Below are positions 53,564-62,751 of a DNA stretch of 64,000 bases, one piece after another. The notes under the pieces were generated by a model. That model saw only the letters and a list, made by a program, of their open reading frames with translations. It ran no database searches and had not been told where the DNA came from. The DNA is from Candidatus Polarisedimenticolia bacterium (GTDB lineage: Bacteria > Acidobacteriota > Polarisedimenticolia > Gp22-AA2 > AA152), in contig DASYRE010000032.1 in the NCBI GenBank assembly GCA_036004685.1, positions 1 to 64,000 on the forward strand, read 5' to 3'. Each line of letters opens with the position of its first letter. Positions within the stretch are counted from its first letter, which is position 1. The position numbers and the translations under genes were made by a program.

Positions 53564-56224
53564 CTAGAAGCGGACTTCCACTCCAGCCTGGAAGATCCTC
53601 CCAAAATCGACGTCCACGGGCCGGCCCGCCGACGAGCCGAAAGTGTCCACGGTGGTGACGTTGAGGTTGTTCAGGAGGTTGAAGACCTGGCCGGTGATCC
53701 GGATTTGGCCGCGACCGGCCGTGAAGCTCCGGCTCAACGAGAGGTCGAGGCTTCTCAGCGGAGGCTGCCGGCGGGAGTTCTTGCCCTGCGCGGAATCGAT
53801 GACGATGCCGGTGCCGGAAACGAAGACCGTGGGGCTGAAGAGAGCCCCGGATTGATAGCGGTTGATGACCGTCAGATCGAGGCTGGCGGGAAGCCGCCAG
53901 AAGGCGGAGAGATTCAAGATGTCGGGGCGATCGTAGCGCAGCCGGGTGAAGTCCAGCGAGCGGGCGTCCTGGCGCTTCTCGAACCCGAAGTCTTCGGCGG
54001 TGTCCCCCTCCACCCGCGAGCGGGTGTAGGAAGCGAGCATCTCGAAGTTGTGACTGAAGGCTTTCCGGACGACCAGCTCGGTCCCCCGGTAACGCGAGGA
54101 CCCTTTGCTGTCGAACACCACGGCCCCGGTCGCGGCGGGGTCGACGTTCAGGCCGGTGAGGTCGGTCGTGAGCGTCGTGCGCAGCTGATCCTTGCCGCGC
54201 CAGCGCGTGTGGGACAGCCCGATCGAAAGATCCCACGGCAAGGCCTGTTCCACTCCCAGGGTGTAGGAGTCGCGGTGCGGGGACTTCAGGGGGCCGTCGA
54301 TGACGTAGTCGTAGACGTAAACCGGCGCCGACTGGTAGTAGTAGCCGGGATTGTTGACGTCGTCGGCGATCACGTACGTCGTCTGGTAGCCATCCGAGCG
54401 GGCGAAGTCCACGAAATCGGTGAAGACGTTATCGTAGAACCTGCCCCAGTTGCCGTAGATCTTGGTCCGCCCCTTGCCCTTCGGATCCCAGGAAACGCCG
54501 ACTCGGGGCGCCAGGTTCTTGTCTCCCACGAAGGACTGGTAGTCCATGCGCAGGCCCGTGTCCACCGTCCAGCGGCCGTCGGGTGTCCAGGTGTCCTGGG
54601 CGAAGACGGCGGCCTCACGATCCTTCCGGTTGGTCTTTTCCGGCGCCAGGTAGTCGTATTTGATGAATTCCCGGTACCCGTAGTACGGGCCGCCCGTCTC
54701 GAAGTTCGGGTCGTAATCGGTGATGTCCAGGTAGGTCGGACGGCTGCGGTTGATTCCCGTGAAATCCAGGAAGCTGTAGTCGAGGCCCGTCTTGATCGTG
54801 TGGCTCTTCGCCGCCTTGAAGGTCACCGCCTCGCTCACACGGCTGCGCAGCGTGCTCCGGTCCTGGTCGTTGGGATAGGCCCCGGAGAAAGACTGAGCCG
54901 TGCTCGTCCCGCCGATGCCGTCGGAAGCGTCGCCGTCCGACAGACCGATGACGAACGCCCCCAGGGAAGGATCGACGGGGCGGGCCGTTAGGTACTGGTG
55001 ATGGAAGTAAAGCTGGCTCTCGAGGAAGGCCTTGGCGCTGAAGATGTGGGTGTCGCGCGCCTGGAAGAAAAATCCCCCCTGGGTCTGATTGTAGTTCGTG
55101 CCGTCCGCATACCGCGCATCGGTGATCGAGTTCTTGAACCGCGCGGGATCGGTGGCCAGGTTGAAGATCAGCGTGTTGTCGGGATTGATCTGCCAGGTCG
55201 TCTTGAATTGGAAATTGAACCGATCCCCCTGACGGACGCTGTCGTTGAAGATCGATCCGATGTCCTCCTGCCAGTACTGGAACGAAGTGAAGTACCAGGC
55301 CTTGTCCTTGACGATCGGCCCCCCCGCTGAAAACTCCTGCCATTGCTGGGTCTCGGGCCGCGGATTGTTGTTGTTGGACGTGATGCCGTCCGAATCCCCG
55401 GCGGCCACCACCTGGTCGTAGTTGGGAATGTCGCTCCCGAAGTCGTCCATCCGAACGAAGCCCGAATAGAAGAACTGGAAGTCGTTGGTGCCCGACTTCG
55501 TGATGATGTTGGCGATGCCCCCGGTCTGTTCGCCATACTCCGCCTGGAAGCCGCCTCGATCCAGCTCGAAGCGCTCGATCGAATTCTGGTTGACGTTGAG
55601 GCCGAACGTTCCGGTGACCTGATCGTTGATGCTGGCGCCGTCCAGCCGGAAGCCGTTCTGGGTGACGCGGCTGCCGCGGATGTGATACTGGGCGAGGGTG
55701 AAGCCCTCGTCGTTCCCCACGCCCGGAAAGAGCGTCAGGATCTGTTGGTATCGCCGCGCGATGAGCGGAAGATTGTTGATGTAGCCGGCGTCCAGCACGT
55801 TCTTGTCCGAAGTCACGGCGGTGTCGAGGAGGCTCTTCTCCGCGACCACGATCACCTTCTCCTGGAGACCGTGCTGCAGGGTCACGTCGAAGACGCGATT
55901 CTCCGCCGGGTTCAGCTTGATCTCCTGCATCTCGTACGGGGGGTAGCCGATGATGTGGACCCGGAGCGTGTAGGTCCCCACCGGAAGCGCGGCAAACAGG
56001 AAGCGTCCCTCGCTGCTGCTGATCATCTCCCGGCGCGTGTTCAGGGCGGGACTCAGGAGGATGATGCTTGCCCCCGGGATGAAGTTCCCCGAATCGTCGA
56101 GAACGTAGCCCCCGATCGAGGCCGTGACGTTGGCCTGGGATCTGAGCAGGGATTCGCCCGACCAGAGTCCCCCAAGGAGAAAGGCGATCAGGAGGATTCG
56201 CGCTGTTCGGCCGTTTGGAATCAT
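53564..56224 (-). CDS. TonB-dependent receptor with carboxypeptidase regulatory-like domain
   Basis: The 886-residue outer-membrane protein has a signal peptide, an N-terminal beta-sandwich (SIGGYVLDDSGNFIPGASIIL...VGTYTLRVHIIGYPPYEMQEI), a plug domain (GYINNLPLIARRYQQILTLFPGVG; IRGSRVTQNGFRLDGASINDQVTG) and a long beta-barrel ending in an aromatic residue (GVEVRF). This Oar-like layout is common in Acidobacteria and Bacteroidetes. No nearby TonB/ExbBD. It diverges from a binding protein-kinase operon. The start at 56224 follows a GGAAG site. Confidence 0.9.
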   Translation of the reverse strand: MIPNGRTARILLIAFLLGGLWSGESLLRSQANVTASIGGYVLDDSGNFIPGASIILLSPALNTRREMISSSEGRFLFAALPVGTYTLRVHIIGYPPYEMQEIKLNPAENRVFDVTLQHGLQEKVIVVAEKSLLDTAVTSDKNVLDAGYINNLPLIARRYQQILTLFPGVGNDEGFTLAQYHIRGSRVTQNGFRLDGASINDQVTGTFGLNVNQNSIERFELDRGGFQAEYGEQTGGIANIITKSGTNDFQFFYSGFVRMDDFGSDIPNYDQVVAAGDSDGITSNNNNPRPETQQWQEFSAGGPIVKDKAWYFTSFQYWQEDIGSIFNDSVRQGDRFNFQFKTTWQINPDNTLIFNLATDPARFKNSITDARYADGTNYNQTQGGFFFQARDTHIFSAKAFLESQLYFHHQYLTARPVDPSLGAFVIGLSDGDASDGIGGTSTAQSFSGAYPNDQDRSTLRSRVSEAVTFKAAKSHTIKTGLDYSFLDFTGINRSRPTYLDITDYDPNFETGGPYYGYREFIKYDYLAPEKTNRKDREAAVFAQDTWTPDGRWTVDTGLRMDYQSFVGDKNLAPRVGVSWDPKGKGRTKIYGNWGRFYDNVFTDFVDFARSDGYQTTYVIADDVNNPGYYYQSAPVYVYDYVIDGPLKSPHRDSYTLGVEQALPWDLSIGLSHTRWRGKDQLRTTLTTDLTGLNVDPAATGAVVFDSKGSSRYRGTELVVRKAFSHNFEMLASYTRSRVEGDTAEDFGFEKRQDARSLDFTRLRYDRPDILNLSAFWRLPASLDLTVINRYQSGALFSPTVFVSGTGIVIDSAQGKNSRRQPPLRSLDLSLSRSFTAGRGQIRITGQVFNLLNNLNVTTVDTFGSSAGRPVDVDFGRIFQAGVEVRF

Positions 56225-56295
56225 CGCTTCTTCCACCCCTAAGAAACTGTTCTGCTCGGCAACCTCTTTGCCGCTCCCGCAACAATACGCATATA

Positions 56296-56323
56296 TACAT
56301 AGTCCTGAATAAAGTAGCGTCAA
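56296..56323 (-). promoter_or_regulatory. Probable promoter of the TonB-dependent receptor gene
   Basis: On the minus strand TTGACG (56323-56318) and TATGTA (56301-56296) are 16 bases apart within an A+T-rich island, about 70 bases before the start codon. Confidence 0.45.
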
Positions 56324-56414
56324 GACAAATATGAATATTTAATAATTCGATTCGTCCAAGCTTGGTCATTTCTCCAAGGCTGGCGGGGGGCCGAATAAGA
56401 CGGCAGATCCTAGG

Positions 56415-56442
56415 TTGAACAAGCCAAAATCATGCATATATT
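56415..56442 (+). promoter_or_regulatory. Probable promoter of the binding protein-kinase operon
   Basis: TTGAAC (56415-56420) and TATATT (56437-56442) are 16 bases apart, 28 bases before the ATG at 56470, in the A+T-rich divergent region. Confidence 0.6.
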
Positions 56443-56469
56443 TAGTCTGGGAATTTGTATAGGTAAAAT

Positions 56470-57438
56470 ATGAATGGCAGCTTGCATCGAAGAGTCTTGA
56501 CAGGCCTGCTGGCGACGCTTCTGCTCGCCCCCCTGCTCCAGCCCCCGATGGCGGTCGGCCAGACATATCGCGTCGCGATCATCAAGAGCCGGGATCTCGC
56601 TCCGTACAACCAAGCCCTGTCGGGACTCCGGAAAGCTCTCCTCGCCTGGAATCCAAGCATCAGCCTCCAGGAAATCGATTTCCCGCAGGATGAGCCGGGC
56701 GAGACGGCCTTCCTCCAGGCGCTCCAGAAATCTCCGCCCGACCTCATCGTGACGATCGGAACCCAGGCGACCCGGTCGGTCAGCCGGCGGATCGCGAACA
56801 TTCCCGTCGTCTTCTCCCTCGTTTTGATGACCGGCGACTCCGAGATCCTGTTCCGGCAGCGTCCGTCGAACGTCACCGGAGCCGCCATGGACGTTCCGAT
56901 CGGAACGCAATTCGCGAGGATGAAGCAGGTCATCCCGGAGCTGAGACGGGTCGGCGTGATTTACAACCCGAGGGTCACCGGCGCAACGATCCAGGCCGCC
57001 AGGAGCGCGGCGTCCGCGGGAGGGTTGACCCTCGTCGAGATCCCGGTCACTTCCGAGGCCCAGGTCGTGAGGGAAGTCGAGGGGCTCAAAGGACGGGTCG
57101 ACGCGCTCTGGTCGGTGGCCGACAGCACGGTCTTCACCCCCCGCAGCGTCGACGCCATCCTGCTGCTCACCATCCGGGACGGGATTCCGTTCGTCGGGCT
57201 CTCGCCTTCCTTCGTGAAGGCGGGGGCGCTGATCTCATTTTCCTGCGATTACACCGACGTGGGGACGCAGTCGGGAGAGGTCGCGATCGAGGTCCTGAAA
57301 GGAAAATCTCCGGCCGAGATTCCGGTGGTGTATCCGCGCCACGTATCGCTGTACCTGAACCTCAACACGGCACGCGCCATCCATCTGGACATCTCTTCGC
57401 AAGTCCGCTCGGAATCCGAAGTCACGTTCACGGAGTAA
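56470..57438 (+). CDS. ABC-type substrate-binding protein (COG2984/TrpX-like)
   Basis: The 322-residue protein has a signal peptide (to about residue 30) and a periplasmic binding fold like COG2984: YRVAIIKSRDLAPYNQALSGLRKAL, PPDLIVTIGTQATRSVSRRIANIPVVFSLV, VGVIYNPRVTGATIQ, FVGLSPSFVKAGALISFSCDYTDVGTQSG. No permease or ATPase follows; instead a hybrid histidine kinase starts 11 bases later, so it probably acts as an extracytoplasmic sensor subunit. Confidence 0.85.
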   Translation: MNGSLHRRVLTGLLATLLLAPLLQPPMAVGQTYRVAIIKSRDLAPYNQALSGLRKALLAWNPSISLQEIDFPQDEPGETAFLQALQKSPPDLIVTIGTQATRSVSRRIANIPVVFSLVLMTGDSEILFRQRPSNVTGAAMDVPIGTQFARMKQVIPELRRVGVIYNPRVTGATIQAARSAASAGGLTLVEIPVTSEAQVVREVEGLKGRVDALWSVADSTVFTPRSVDAILLLTIRDGIPFVGLSPSFVKAGALISFSCDYTDVGTQSGEVAIEVLKGKSPAEIPVVYPRHVSLYLNLNTARAIHLDISSQVRSESEVTFTE

Positions 57439-57449
57439 GGGGTCGAGCC

Positions 57450-59567
57450 TTGTCGATGCCGGCGCTCGAGAATCTGATGAAGTTCAACCGGGGATTGAAG
57501 GGAAAGTTCATCTTCCTCGTCTCGGCCCTCCTGATCACCACCTCGATGGCGCTCGGTTGGATCTTCCTCGTCCGCGAGGTGCGGGACAGCCAGGAGAAGC
57601 TCTCTCAGAAGGGAATCATCCTGGCGCGCAATCTGGCGGCCAACGTGGAGCTCGGCGTCTACACCCGGAATCACGAGACTCTCGCGAACCTCGCCGCGGC
57701 GGTGCTTCAGGAGAGCGACGTGGCGTTCGTGGTGATCCTGGACGAGTCGGACAAGCCTCTGTATGCGGACGCGGCGGAAGGTTTTCGGGCTCCCGATCTT
57801 CCGAGCCTGCTGGAGGAAATGCCCTCCGAGGCTCCGGCGACCCCGAAAGAGGCGACCCTGGAAGTCCACCGCTTCCGTGACCCACTGCACGACGACGAAG
57901 AGGTGTACCTTGCTTCGTTCCCCGTGCTGACCCGCAAGGGCGGCTCCGTCGGGGAGGAGATCGGATTCCTGCCCGAAACGGCCTCCGGCCCCGGGAAACG
58001 CCGCGAGAAGATCGGACGGGTGCTCGTCGGCCTGAGCACGCGGCTGAGAAGCTATGAGATCGGCAAGCTGGAGAAGGCTCTGGGCCTCGCCACGCTGGTG
58101 GTCATCGCCATCGGGATCACCCTCACCGTCCTGCTCGTGAGGATCATCGTGGAGCCGGTGAAGCAGCTGGTCGCGGCGACGCGTCGCATCGCTCAGGGAG
58201 ACCTCGACACGATGCTTCATGTGAACTCCCACGACGAGATCGGGGAGCTGGCGAGGAGCTTCAACCAGATGACGTTGAAGCTCCAGAACTCACGCCAGGA
58301 ACTCGAGCGGACGAACCAGATGCTCGAGGAAAAGGTAAGAGAGAGGACTCAGGAGCTGGAGGAGGCGCAGGGCCAGCTGGTGCAGGCCGAGAAGATGTCG
58401 GTGGTGGGGCAGCTGGTCTCGGGCGTCGCCCACGAGCTCAACAACCCGCTCGCCGGGGTCCTCGGCTATTCCCAGCTGCTTCTTCGCATGGAGGTCCCGG
58501 ACGACGTGAAGAGGGGTCTCGAGAAGATCGAGTCCGAAGCGGATCGCTGCAAGCGCATCGTCCAGAACCTCCTCATCTTCGCCCGGAAGAACAAGCCGCA
58601 GAAGCGGCTCATCGATCTCAACGGGATCGTCGAGAGCGTCCTGGAGCTCAAGGACTACCAGTTCCGCGTCGACAACGTCCGCGTCGTGAGAGAGCTGAAC
58701 GCCCGGCTCCCCATGACGATGGCCGACTCGGGCCAGCTTCAGCAGGTGATCATGAACATCGTTCACAACGCCCAGCAAGCCATGAACGAGACCGAGCGCG
58801 AAGCCGTCCTCACGGTCCGGACCTGGGCGGATCCCGCCTCCATCCATCTGGAGATCGCGGACACCGGCCTGGGCATCCCCCCCCATCATCTCAACCGGAT
58901 CTTCGATCCCTTCTTCACCACGAAGGAGGTCGGGCAGGGGACCGGGCTGGGTCTTTCGATCTGCTACGGGGTCATCCAGGAGCACCGGGGCCGGATCTGG
59001 GCGGAGAGCCGCACGGGATCCGGAACGATCTTCCACATCGTGCTCCCCGTGCAAGGCGACGGAGCCCCGATCCGGCCTCTCGAGCCGTCGGCCCCGGCCC
59101 CCCCCGGAAACGCGGCGACGAGTTCCGGCGCGACGGCCCGGATCCTGGTCGTGGACGACGAGGCGTCCATCGTCGATATCCTCTATGACGTGCTCCGGCT
59201 CGACGGTCACCAGATCGAAACCGCCCTGAACGGCCGGTTGGCGTTGAGAAAGCTCCAGCAACAGCCGTTCGACGTGATCATCTCGGACTTGAGGATGCCG
59301 GGAATGAGCGGACAGGAGCTGTTCGAGCAGATGAAAGAGATGAATTCGGCGCTCCTGAGCCGCATCATCTTCACGACGGGAGACGTAGCGAGCCAGGACA
59401 CGCAGGGCTTCCTGGAGAAATCCGGCAGCCCCTACCTCCAGAAGCCTTTCGATCTCAACGAGGTCCGCCGGCTCGTGCAGGAGATGCTGGTCTCGATCCG
59501 CGGGAGCCGGCCCGACCTTCCGTCCCTCACTCCCGTCGACTCTCGCGATCCAGATCCCTCCGCTTGA
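57450..59567 (+). CDS. Hybrid sensor histidine kinase with C-terminal receiver
   Basis: The 705-residue protein has two membrane helices (about 20-40 and 205-230) flanking a periplasmic sensor region, a HAMP domain, HisKA with the phospho-His in SGVAHELNNPLAG, an HATPase domain (IVHNAQQAMNE, ADTGLGIP, GTGLGLSI), and a receiver with VVDDEASIVD, the phospho-Asp in ISDLRMPGMSG and LQKPF. The start is TTG 57450 (AAGGGG seven bases away) or ATG 57456. It forms an operon with the binding protein. Its end overlaps the convergent smpB by 41 bases. Confidence 0.93.
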   Translation: MSMPALENLMKFNRGLKGKFIFLVSALLITTSMALGWIFLVREVRDSQEKLSQKGIILARNLAANVELGVYTRNHETLANLAAAVLQESDVAFVVILDESDKPLYADAAEGFRAPDLPSLLEEMPSEAPATPKEATLEVHRFRDPLHDDEEVYLASFPVLTRKGGSVGEEIGFLPETASGPGKRREKIGRVLVGLSTRLRSYEIGKLEKALGLATLVVIAIGITLTVLLVRIIVEPVKQLVAATRRIAQGDLDTMLHVNSHDEIGELARSFNQMTLKLQNSRQELERTNQMLEEKVRERTQELEEAQGQLVQAEKMSVVGQLVSGVAHELNNPLAGVLGYSQLLLRMEVPDDVKRGLEKIESEADRCKRIVQNLLIFARKNKPQKRLIDLNGIVESVLELKDYQFRVDNVRVVRELNARLPMTMADSGQLQQVIMNIVHNAQQAMNETEREAVLTVRTWADPASIHLEIADTGLGIPPHHLNRIFDPFFTTKEVGQGTGLGLSICYGVIQEHRGRIWAESRTGSGTIFHIVLPVQGDGAPIRPLEPSAPAPPGNAATSSGATARILVVDDEASIVDILYDVLRLDGHQIETALNGRLALRKLQQQPFDVIISDLRMPGMSGQELFEQMKEMNSALLSRIIFTTGDVASQDTQGFLEKSGSPYLQKPFDLNEVRRLVQEMLVSIRGSRPDLPSLTPVDSRDPDPSA

Positions 59568-59976
59568 TCGCCTCGCGCTTGTCGTAGAGCTTCTTGCCGC
59601 GCGCCAGGGCCAGCTCCACCTTGACCTTTCCTTTCCTGAGGTAAAGGCGAAGCGGCACGAGCGTCAGCGTGGCGTGCTTTCGCCGGCGGTCCAGCCTCCG
59701 GATCTCTTCCCGGTGCAGAAGCAGCTTGCGCTCCCGAAGCGGGTCGTGATTGTTCAGGTTCCCGTGGCTGTAGGGGGAGATGTGGCAGTTCAGGAGCCAG
59801 ATCTCGTTGTGACGAACCAGCGCGTAGCTTTCCTTGAGGTTGGCGCGTCCCTGGCGAAGCGACTTGACCTCCGTTCCGACCAGAACGATCCCGGCCTCCA
59901 CTTTGTCCTCGATGAAATATTCGTGGAAGGCTTGGCGGTTGGTGGACAGAACCTTCACGTCTTCCTTGTCGGCCAT
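59527..59976 (-). CDS. smpB: SsrA-binding protein SmpB
   Basis: The 149-residue protein binds tmRNA and enables rescue of stalled ribosomes. Motifs: NRQAFHEYFIEDKVEAGIVLVGTEVKSLRQGRANLKESY, LLNCHISPYSHGN, DPLRERKLLLHREEI and a basic tail KKLYDKREAIKRRDLDRE. The start at 59976 is the conventional N-terminus; the open frame extends 39 residues upstream. No tmRNA gene is seen in the window. Confidence 0.96.
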   Translation of the reverse strand: MADKEDVKVLSTNRQAFHEYFIEDKVEAGIVLVGTEVKSLRQGRANLKESYALVRHNEIWLLNCHISPYSHGNLNNHDPLRERKLLLHREEIRRLDRRRKHATLTLVPLRLYLRKGKVKVELALARGKKLYDKREAIKRRDLDRESRRE

Positions 59977-60176
59977 GACGTCCTTTCCGGCCCGTCTGCG
60001 TCGCTCGCGGAAGCGCCGTGTCGGGGAATCTAGCCTAGCCCAAAAGGATTCCGCCCGCCACGCCTGCCTTGACACCCCCGGTGCGGTGGACAAGAATGAA
60101 AGCCGTCGGGCGGGCCACCGAACGGGCGGAGACGGCCGCGGGGGCGCAATCCCCGGTCCACCAGGAGGCAGCGGCG

Positions 60177-60887
60177 ATGCAAAATGATCACGAGACGGCC
60201 GGTGGGTGCGGCGGATGCACGGTCGGCCAGGCGCGCGAAGTCAGCGTCGCCGGCGTGAAATTCCATAATCTTGGCAAGGTCGAGCATTTCAATTCCGACG
60301 GATTCGAGCTGGAGCTCGACGAGGCCGTGGTGGTCGAGAGCGACGACGGCGAGAAATACGGCACGGTGGCGGAGGCCACGAGCCGAATCCGCGGCGGCTG
60401 CGGGGTGGGATGCATGAAGCGCGTGCGCCGCCGGGCGACCACGCAGGATGCCGACTTGTTCCGGAGGAACTCGCTGCGCGAAAAAGAAGCGCTGGCTTAT
60501 TGCCGGGAGCGCGTGGCGGAACGGAGCCTCGCCATGAAGCTGGTGGTCGCGGATCAGAGCCTCGACGGGCGCAAGGTCACTTTCCATTTCACCGCCGAGG
60601 GACGCGTCGATTTCCGAGAGCTCGTGAAGGATCTCGCGCAGCGCTTCCACACGCGCATCGAGATGCGGCAGATCGGCGTGCGCGACGAAGCCGGAGTGAA
60701 GGGCGGCTACGGTCCCTGCGGGCGGAACCTGTGCTGCTCGAGCTTTCTCAAGGAGTTCGCGCCCGTCTCGATCCGGATGGCCAAGGATCAGAACCTGAGC
60801 CTGAATCCTTCGAAGATCTCGGGGATGTGCGGGCGACTGATGTGCTGCCTCCGGTACGAGCACACCGCGAAGGAAGCCGCGGGATAG
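60177..60887 (+). CDS. ricT: PSP1-domain protein (RicT/YaaT-like)
   Basis: The 236-residue protein matches RicT, a Fe-S protein known in Bacillus as part of the Ric complex that helps RNase Y. It has many conserved cysteines: GGCGGC near the N-terminus, GGCGVGC, GPCGRNLCCSSF and GMCGRLMCCLRYE, with VKFHNLGKVEHF and AERSLAMKLVVADQSLDGRKVTFHFTAEGRVDFRELVKDLAQRFHTRIEMRQIGVRDEA between. AGGAGG eight bases before ATG 60177 fixes the start. The C-rich motif may bind a [4Fe-4S] cluster. Confidence 0.92.
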   Translation: MQNDHETAGGCGGCTVGQAREVSVAGVKFHNLGKVEHFNSDGFELELDEAVVVESDDGEKYGTVAEATSRIRGGCGVGCMKRVRRRATTQDADLFRRNSLREKEALAYCRERVAERSLAMKLVVADQSLDGRKVTFHFTAEGRVDFRELVKDLAQRFHTRIEMRQIGVRDEAGVKGGYGPCGRNLCCSSFLKEFAPVSIRMAKDQNLSLNPSKISGMCGRLMCCLRYEHTAKEAAG

Positions 60888-60909
60888 ATTTCCCCTATCC
60901 TTCGCCCCC

Positions 60910-61767
60910 CTACTCCGATTCGTCGTCCTGACAGGCCCCTTCCCGAAACGCCCGGTAGACCTCGCGCCGGGGAACGCCGAGCCGCAGGGCCACCGCTCGG
61001 ATCGCATCACGCCGGCTGGAGCCTTCCTTCTTCATTTCCCGGGAGACCTCGCCGCGGAGGACCTCGACCGGCGCGTGACGCGGCCGCGGGGAGGGAGCGC
61101 CTCCAACCACGACGGTGACTTCCCCGCGGACGGCGGATTGCCTTAGCCGCTCCGCCAGATCGCCCAGGCTCCCCGCGAGGAACTCCTCGTGGATCTTGGT
61201 CATCTCCCGGCCGATCGACGCCGGGCGATCTCCGAAGATCTCGGTCATCTCCTTCAAGCTCGACCCCACCCGGCGCGGCGAATCGAAGAAGATCAGGGTC
61301 TCTTGGCGACCCCGGAGAGACTCCAGCAGGCGCCGTCGCTCGCCGCTTCGATGCGGCAGGAATCCGAAGAAGGAAAAGCGCTCCGCCGGCAGCCCCGACG
61401 CCACGAGAGCGGCGAGGGGGGCCGAAGGACCCGGAACCGGAACGACACGTATCCCGGCTTCACGGGCGGCGCGCGCCAGGCTGACGCCGGGATCCGACAC
61501 CGACGGGGTGCCGCCGTCGGTGACCAGGGCCACGTCCTGTCCCGATCGCAGTTTCTGGAGCAACGCGGGAACCGTCCGGGCCTCGTTGAACCGATGGAAG
61601 GGGACGGTGCGGGTGCGGAGGGAATGATGGTTCAGCAGCTTCCGCGTCTGGCGCGTGTCCTCGCAGGCGATCAGGGGCACGTCCCGGAGGATTCTCAGGG
61701 CGCGCAGCGTGATGTCCTCGAGATTCCCGATCGGGGTGGCGACGAGGTAGAGCGTTCCTAAAGGCAC
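60910..61767 (-). CDS. rsmI: 16S rRNA (cytidine-1402-2'-O)-methyltransferase RsmI
   Basis: The 285-residue tetrapyrrole-methylase-fold enzyme 2'-O-methylates C1402 of 16S rRNA. Motifs: GTLYLVATPIGNLEDITLRALRIL, ACEDTRQTRKLLNHH, VALVTDGGTPSVSDPG, VVPVPGPSAPLAALVASGLP and FGFLP. The start is GTG with GGAGG six bases upstream. It lies 16 bases after nadE on the same strand and converges with ricT. Confidence 0.95.
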   Translation of the reverse strand: MPLGTLYLVATPIGNLEDITLRALRILRDVPLIACEDTRQTRKLLNHHSLRTRTVPFHRFNEARTVPALLQKLRSGQDVALVTDGGTPSVSDPGVSLARAAREAGIRVVPVPGPSAPLAALVASGLPAERFSFFGFLPHRSGERRRLLESLRGRQETLIFFDSPRRVGSSLKEMTEIFGDRPASIGREMTKIHEEFLAGSLGDLAERLRQSAVRGEVTVVVGGAPSPRPRHAPVEVLRGEVSREMKKEGSSRRDAIRAVALRLGVPRREVYRAFREGACQDDESE

Positions 61768-61783
61768 CGGGATCCTCCAAGGC

Positions 61784-62632
61784 TCAGATTCCCCAGTCTC
61801 TGGGATAGCGGAAATCGACTCCGACGGTGCGATCCGAGACCTTGGCGATCAACGGCATGACCCGCTTGTATTGCGAAGTCCGGATTCGGCGCAGGACGTC
61901 GTCCACCATCGGGCGAGGAAAACCGCATCGCACGGCTTCCTCACGGCCGCCTCGGAGGTCGACGAGGAGATAGAGGAGCCGGTCCAGGCGCGCGTAGGTG
62001 AACCCGAGCTCCTTTTCGTCGGTCTGGCCTGGGTACAGGTCGGCGCTGGGGTGCTTGGACAGGATGCGGGAAGGGATTCGCAGGTGCCGGGCCAGCTGGC
62101 GCAGCTGTGTCTTGTAGAGGTCGCCCACCGGGTTGAGGGCGCTGGCGAGGTCGCCATGGATGGTGCCGTATCCGAGAAGAAGCTCCGTCTTGTTGCTGGT
62201 TCCCAGGACCAGGGCGCGCCGATCGGCCGAAAGATCGTATAGGACGGCCATTCGCTGGCGGGCCATCATGTTCCCTCGGCGGAGACGGCCGGCGTCCGGG
62301 CGGGAATCGAAGTAGGCGTCGACCAGCGGCGTGATCGCCGATTCCACCGAGGGGCAGCGGAGCCGGCGGATGAAGGCGCGAGCGTCCCTCAGGCTGGACG
62401 GAGAGCTGGTCCGATAAGGGAGAAGAGCCGCCAGGACCGATCGCGGGCCGAGAGCCCTCACCGCCAGGGCGAGCACGACGGCGGAATCGATCCCGCCGGA
62501 GGCGCCCACTACGGCGCGGCGGAGCCCCGTCCGAAGCGTCTCGCGGCGGATGAAGTCCACGAGGAGCGCCTCCGTGAGCTCCGGGTTGATCGAAAGACGG
62601 AGCGGTTTTCTGAGGATCGACGGGCGGCTCAC
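61784..62632 (-). CDS. nadE: NAD synthase (ammonia-dependent type)
   Basis: The 282-residue enzyme turns nicotinic acid adenine dinucleotide into NAD. It has the PP-loop VVGASGGIDSAVVLALA, MMARQRMAVLYDLSA, VLGTSNKTELLLGYGTIHGDLASALNPVGDLYKTQLRQLAR and the SADLYPGQTDEKELGFTYARLD region. No glutaminase domain is present, so ammonia is the expected nitrogen source. The start is GTG 62632. First gene of an operon with rsmI. Confidence 0.94.
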   Translation of the reverse strand: MSRPSILRKPLRLSINPELTEALLVDFIRRETLRTGLRRAVVGASGGIDSAVVLALAVRALGPRSVLAALLPYRTSSPSSLRDARAFIRRLRCPSVESAITPLVDAYFDSRPDAGRLRRGNMMARQRMAVLYDLSADRRALVLGTSNKTELLLGYGTIHGDLASALNPVGDLYKTQLRQLARHLRIPSRILSKHPSADLYPGQTDEKELGFTYARLDRLLYLLVDLRGGREEAVRCGFPRPMVDDVLRRIRTSQYKRVMPLIAKVSDRTVGVDFRYPRDWGI

Positions 62633-62678
62633 GGGTGAAGAGTCTAGGCGTCGGCCCGGCGCACTGTCAACAAACCCA

Positions 62679-62708
62679 TTGCGCCGGAAAACCCGTCATT
62701 GCTATAAT
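62679..62708 (+). promoter_or_regulatory. Promoter of the EF-P gene, TTGCGC-N18-TATAAT
   Basis: TTGCGC (62679-62684) and TATAAT (62703-62708) lie 18 bases apart and 43 bases before the ATG. TTGCGCCGGAAA-N10-GCTATAAT is identical in layout and in all fixed bases to the promoter of the sigma-54 activator. Confidence 0.75.
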
Positions 62709-62751
62709 TGCGGCTCCTCAAACGTTCACCGAACATGGGAGGTGGGACCGG

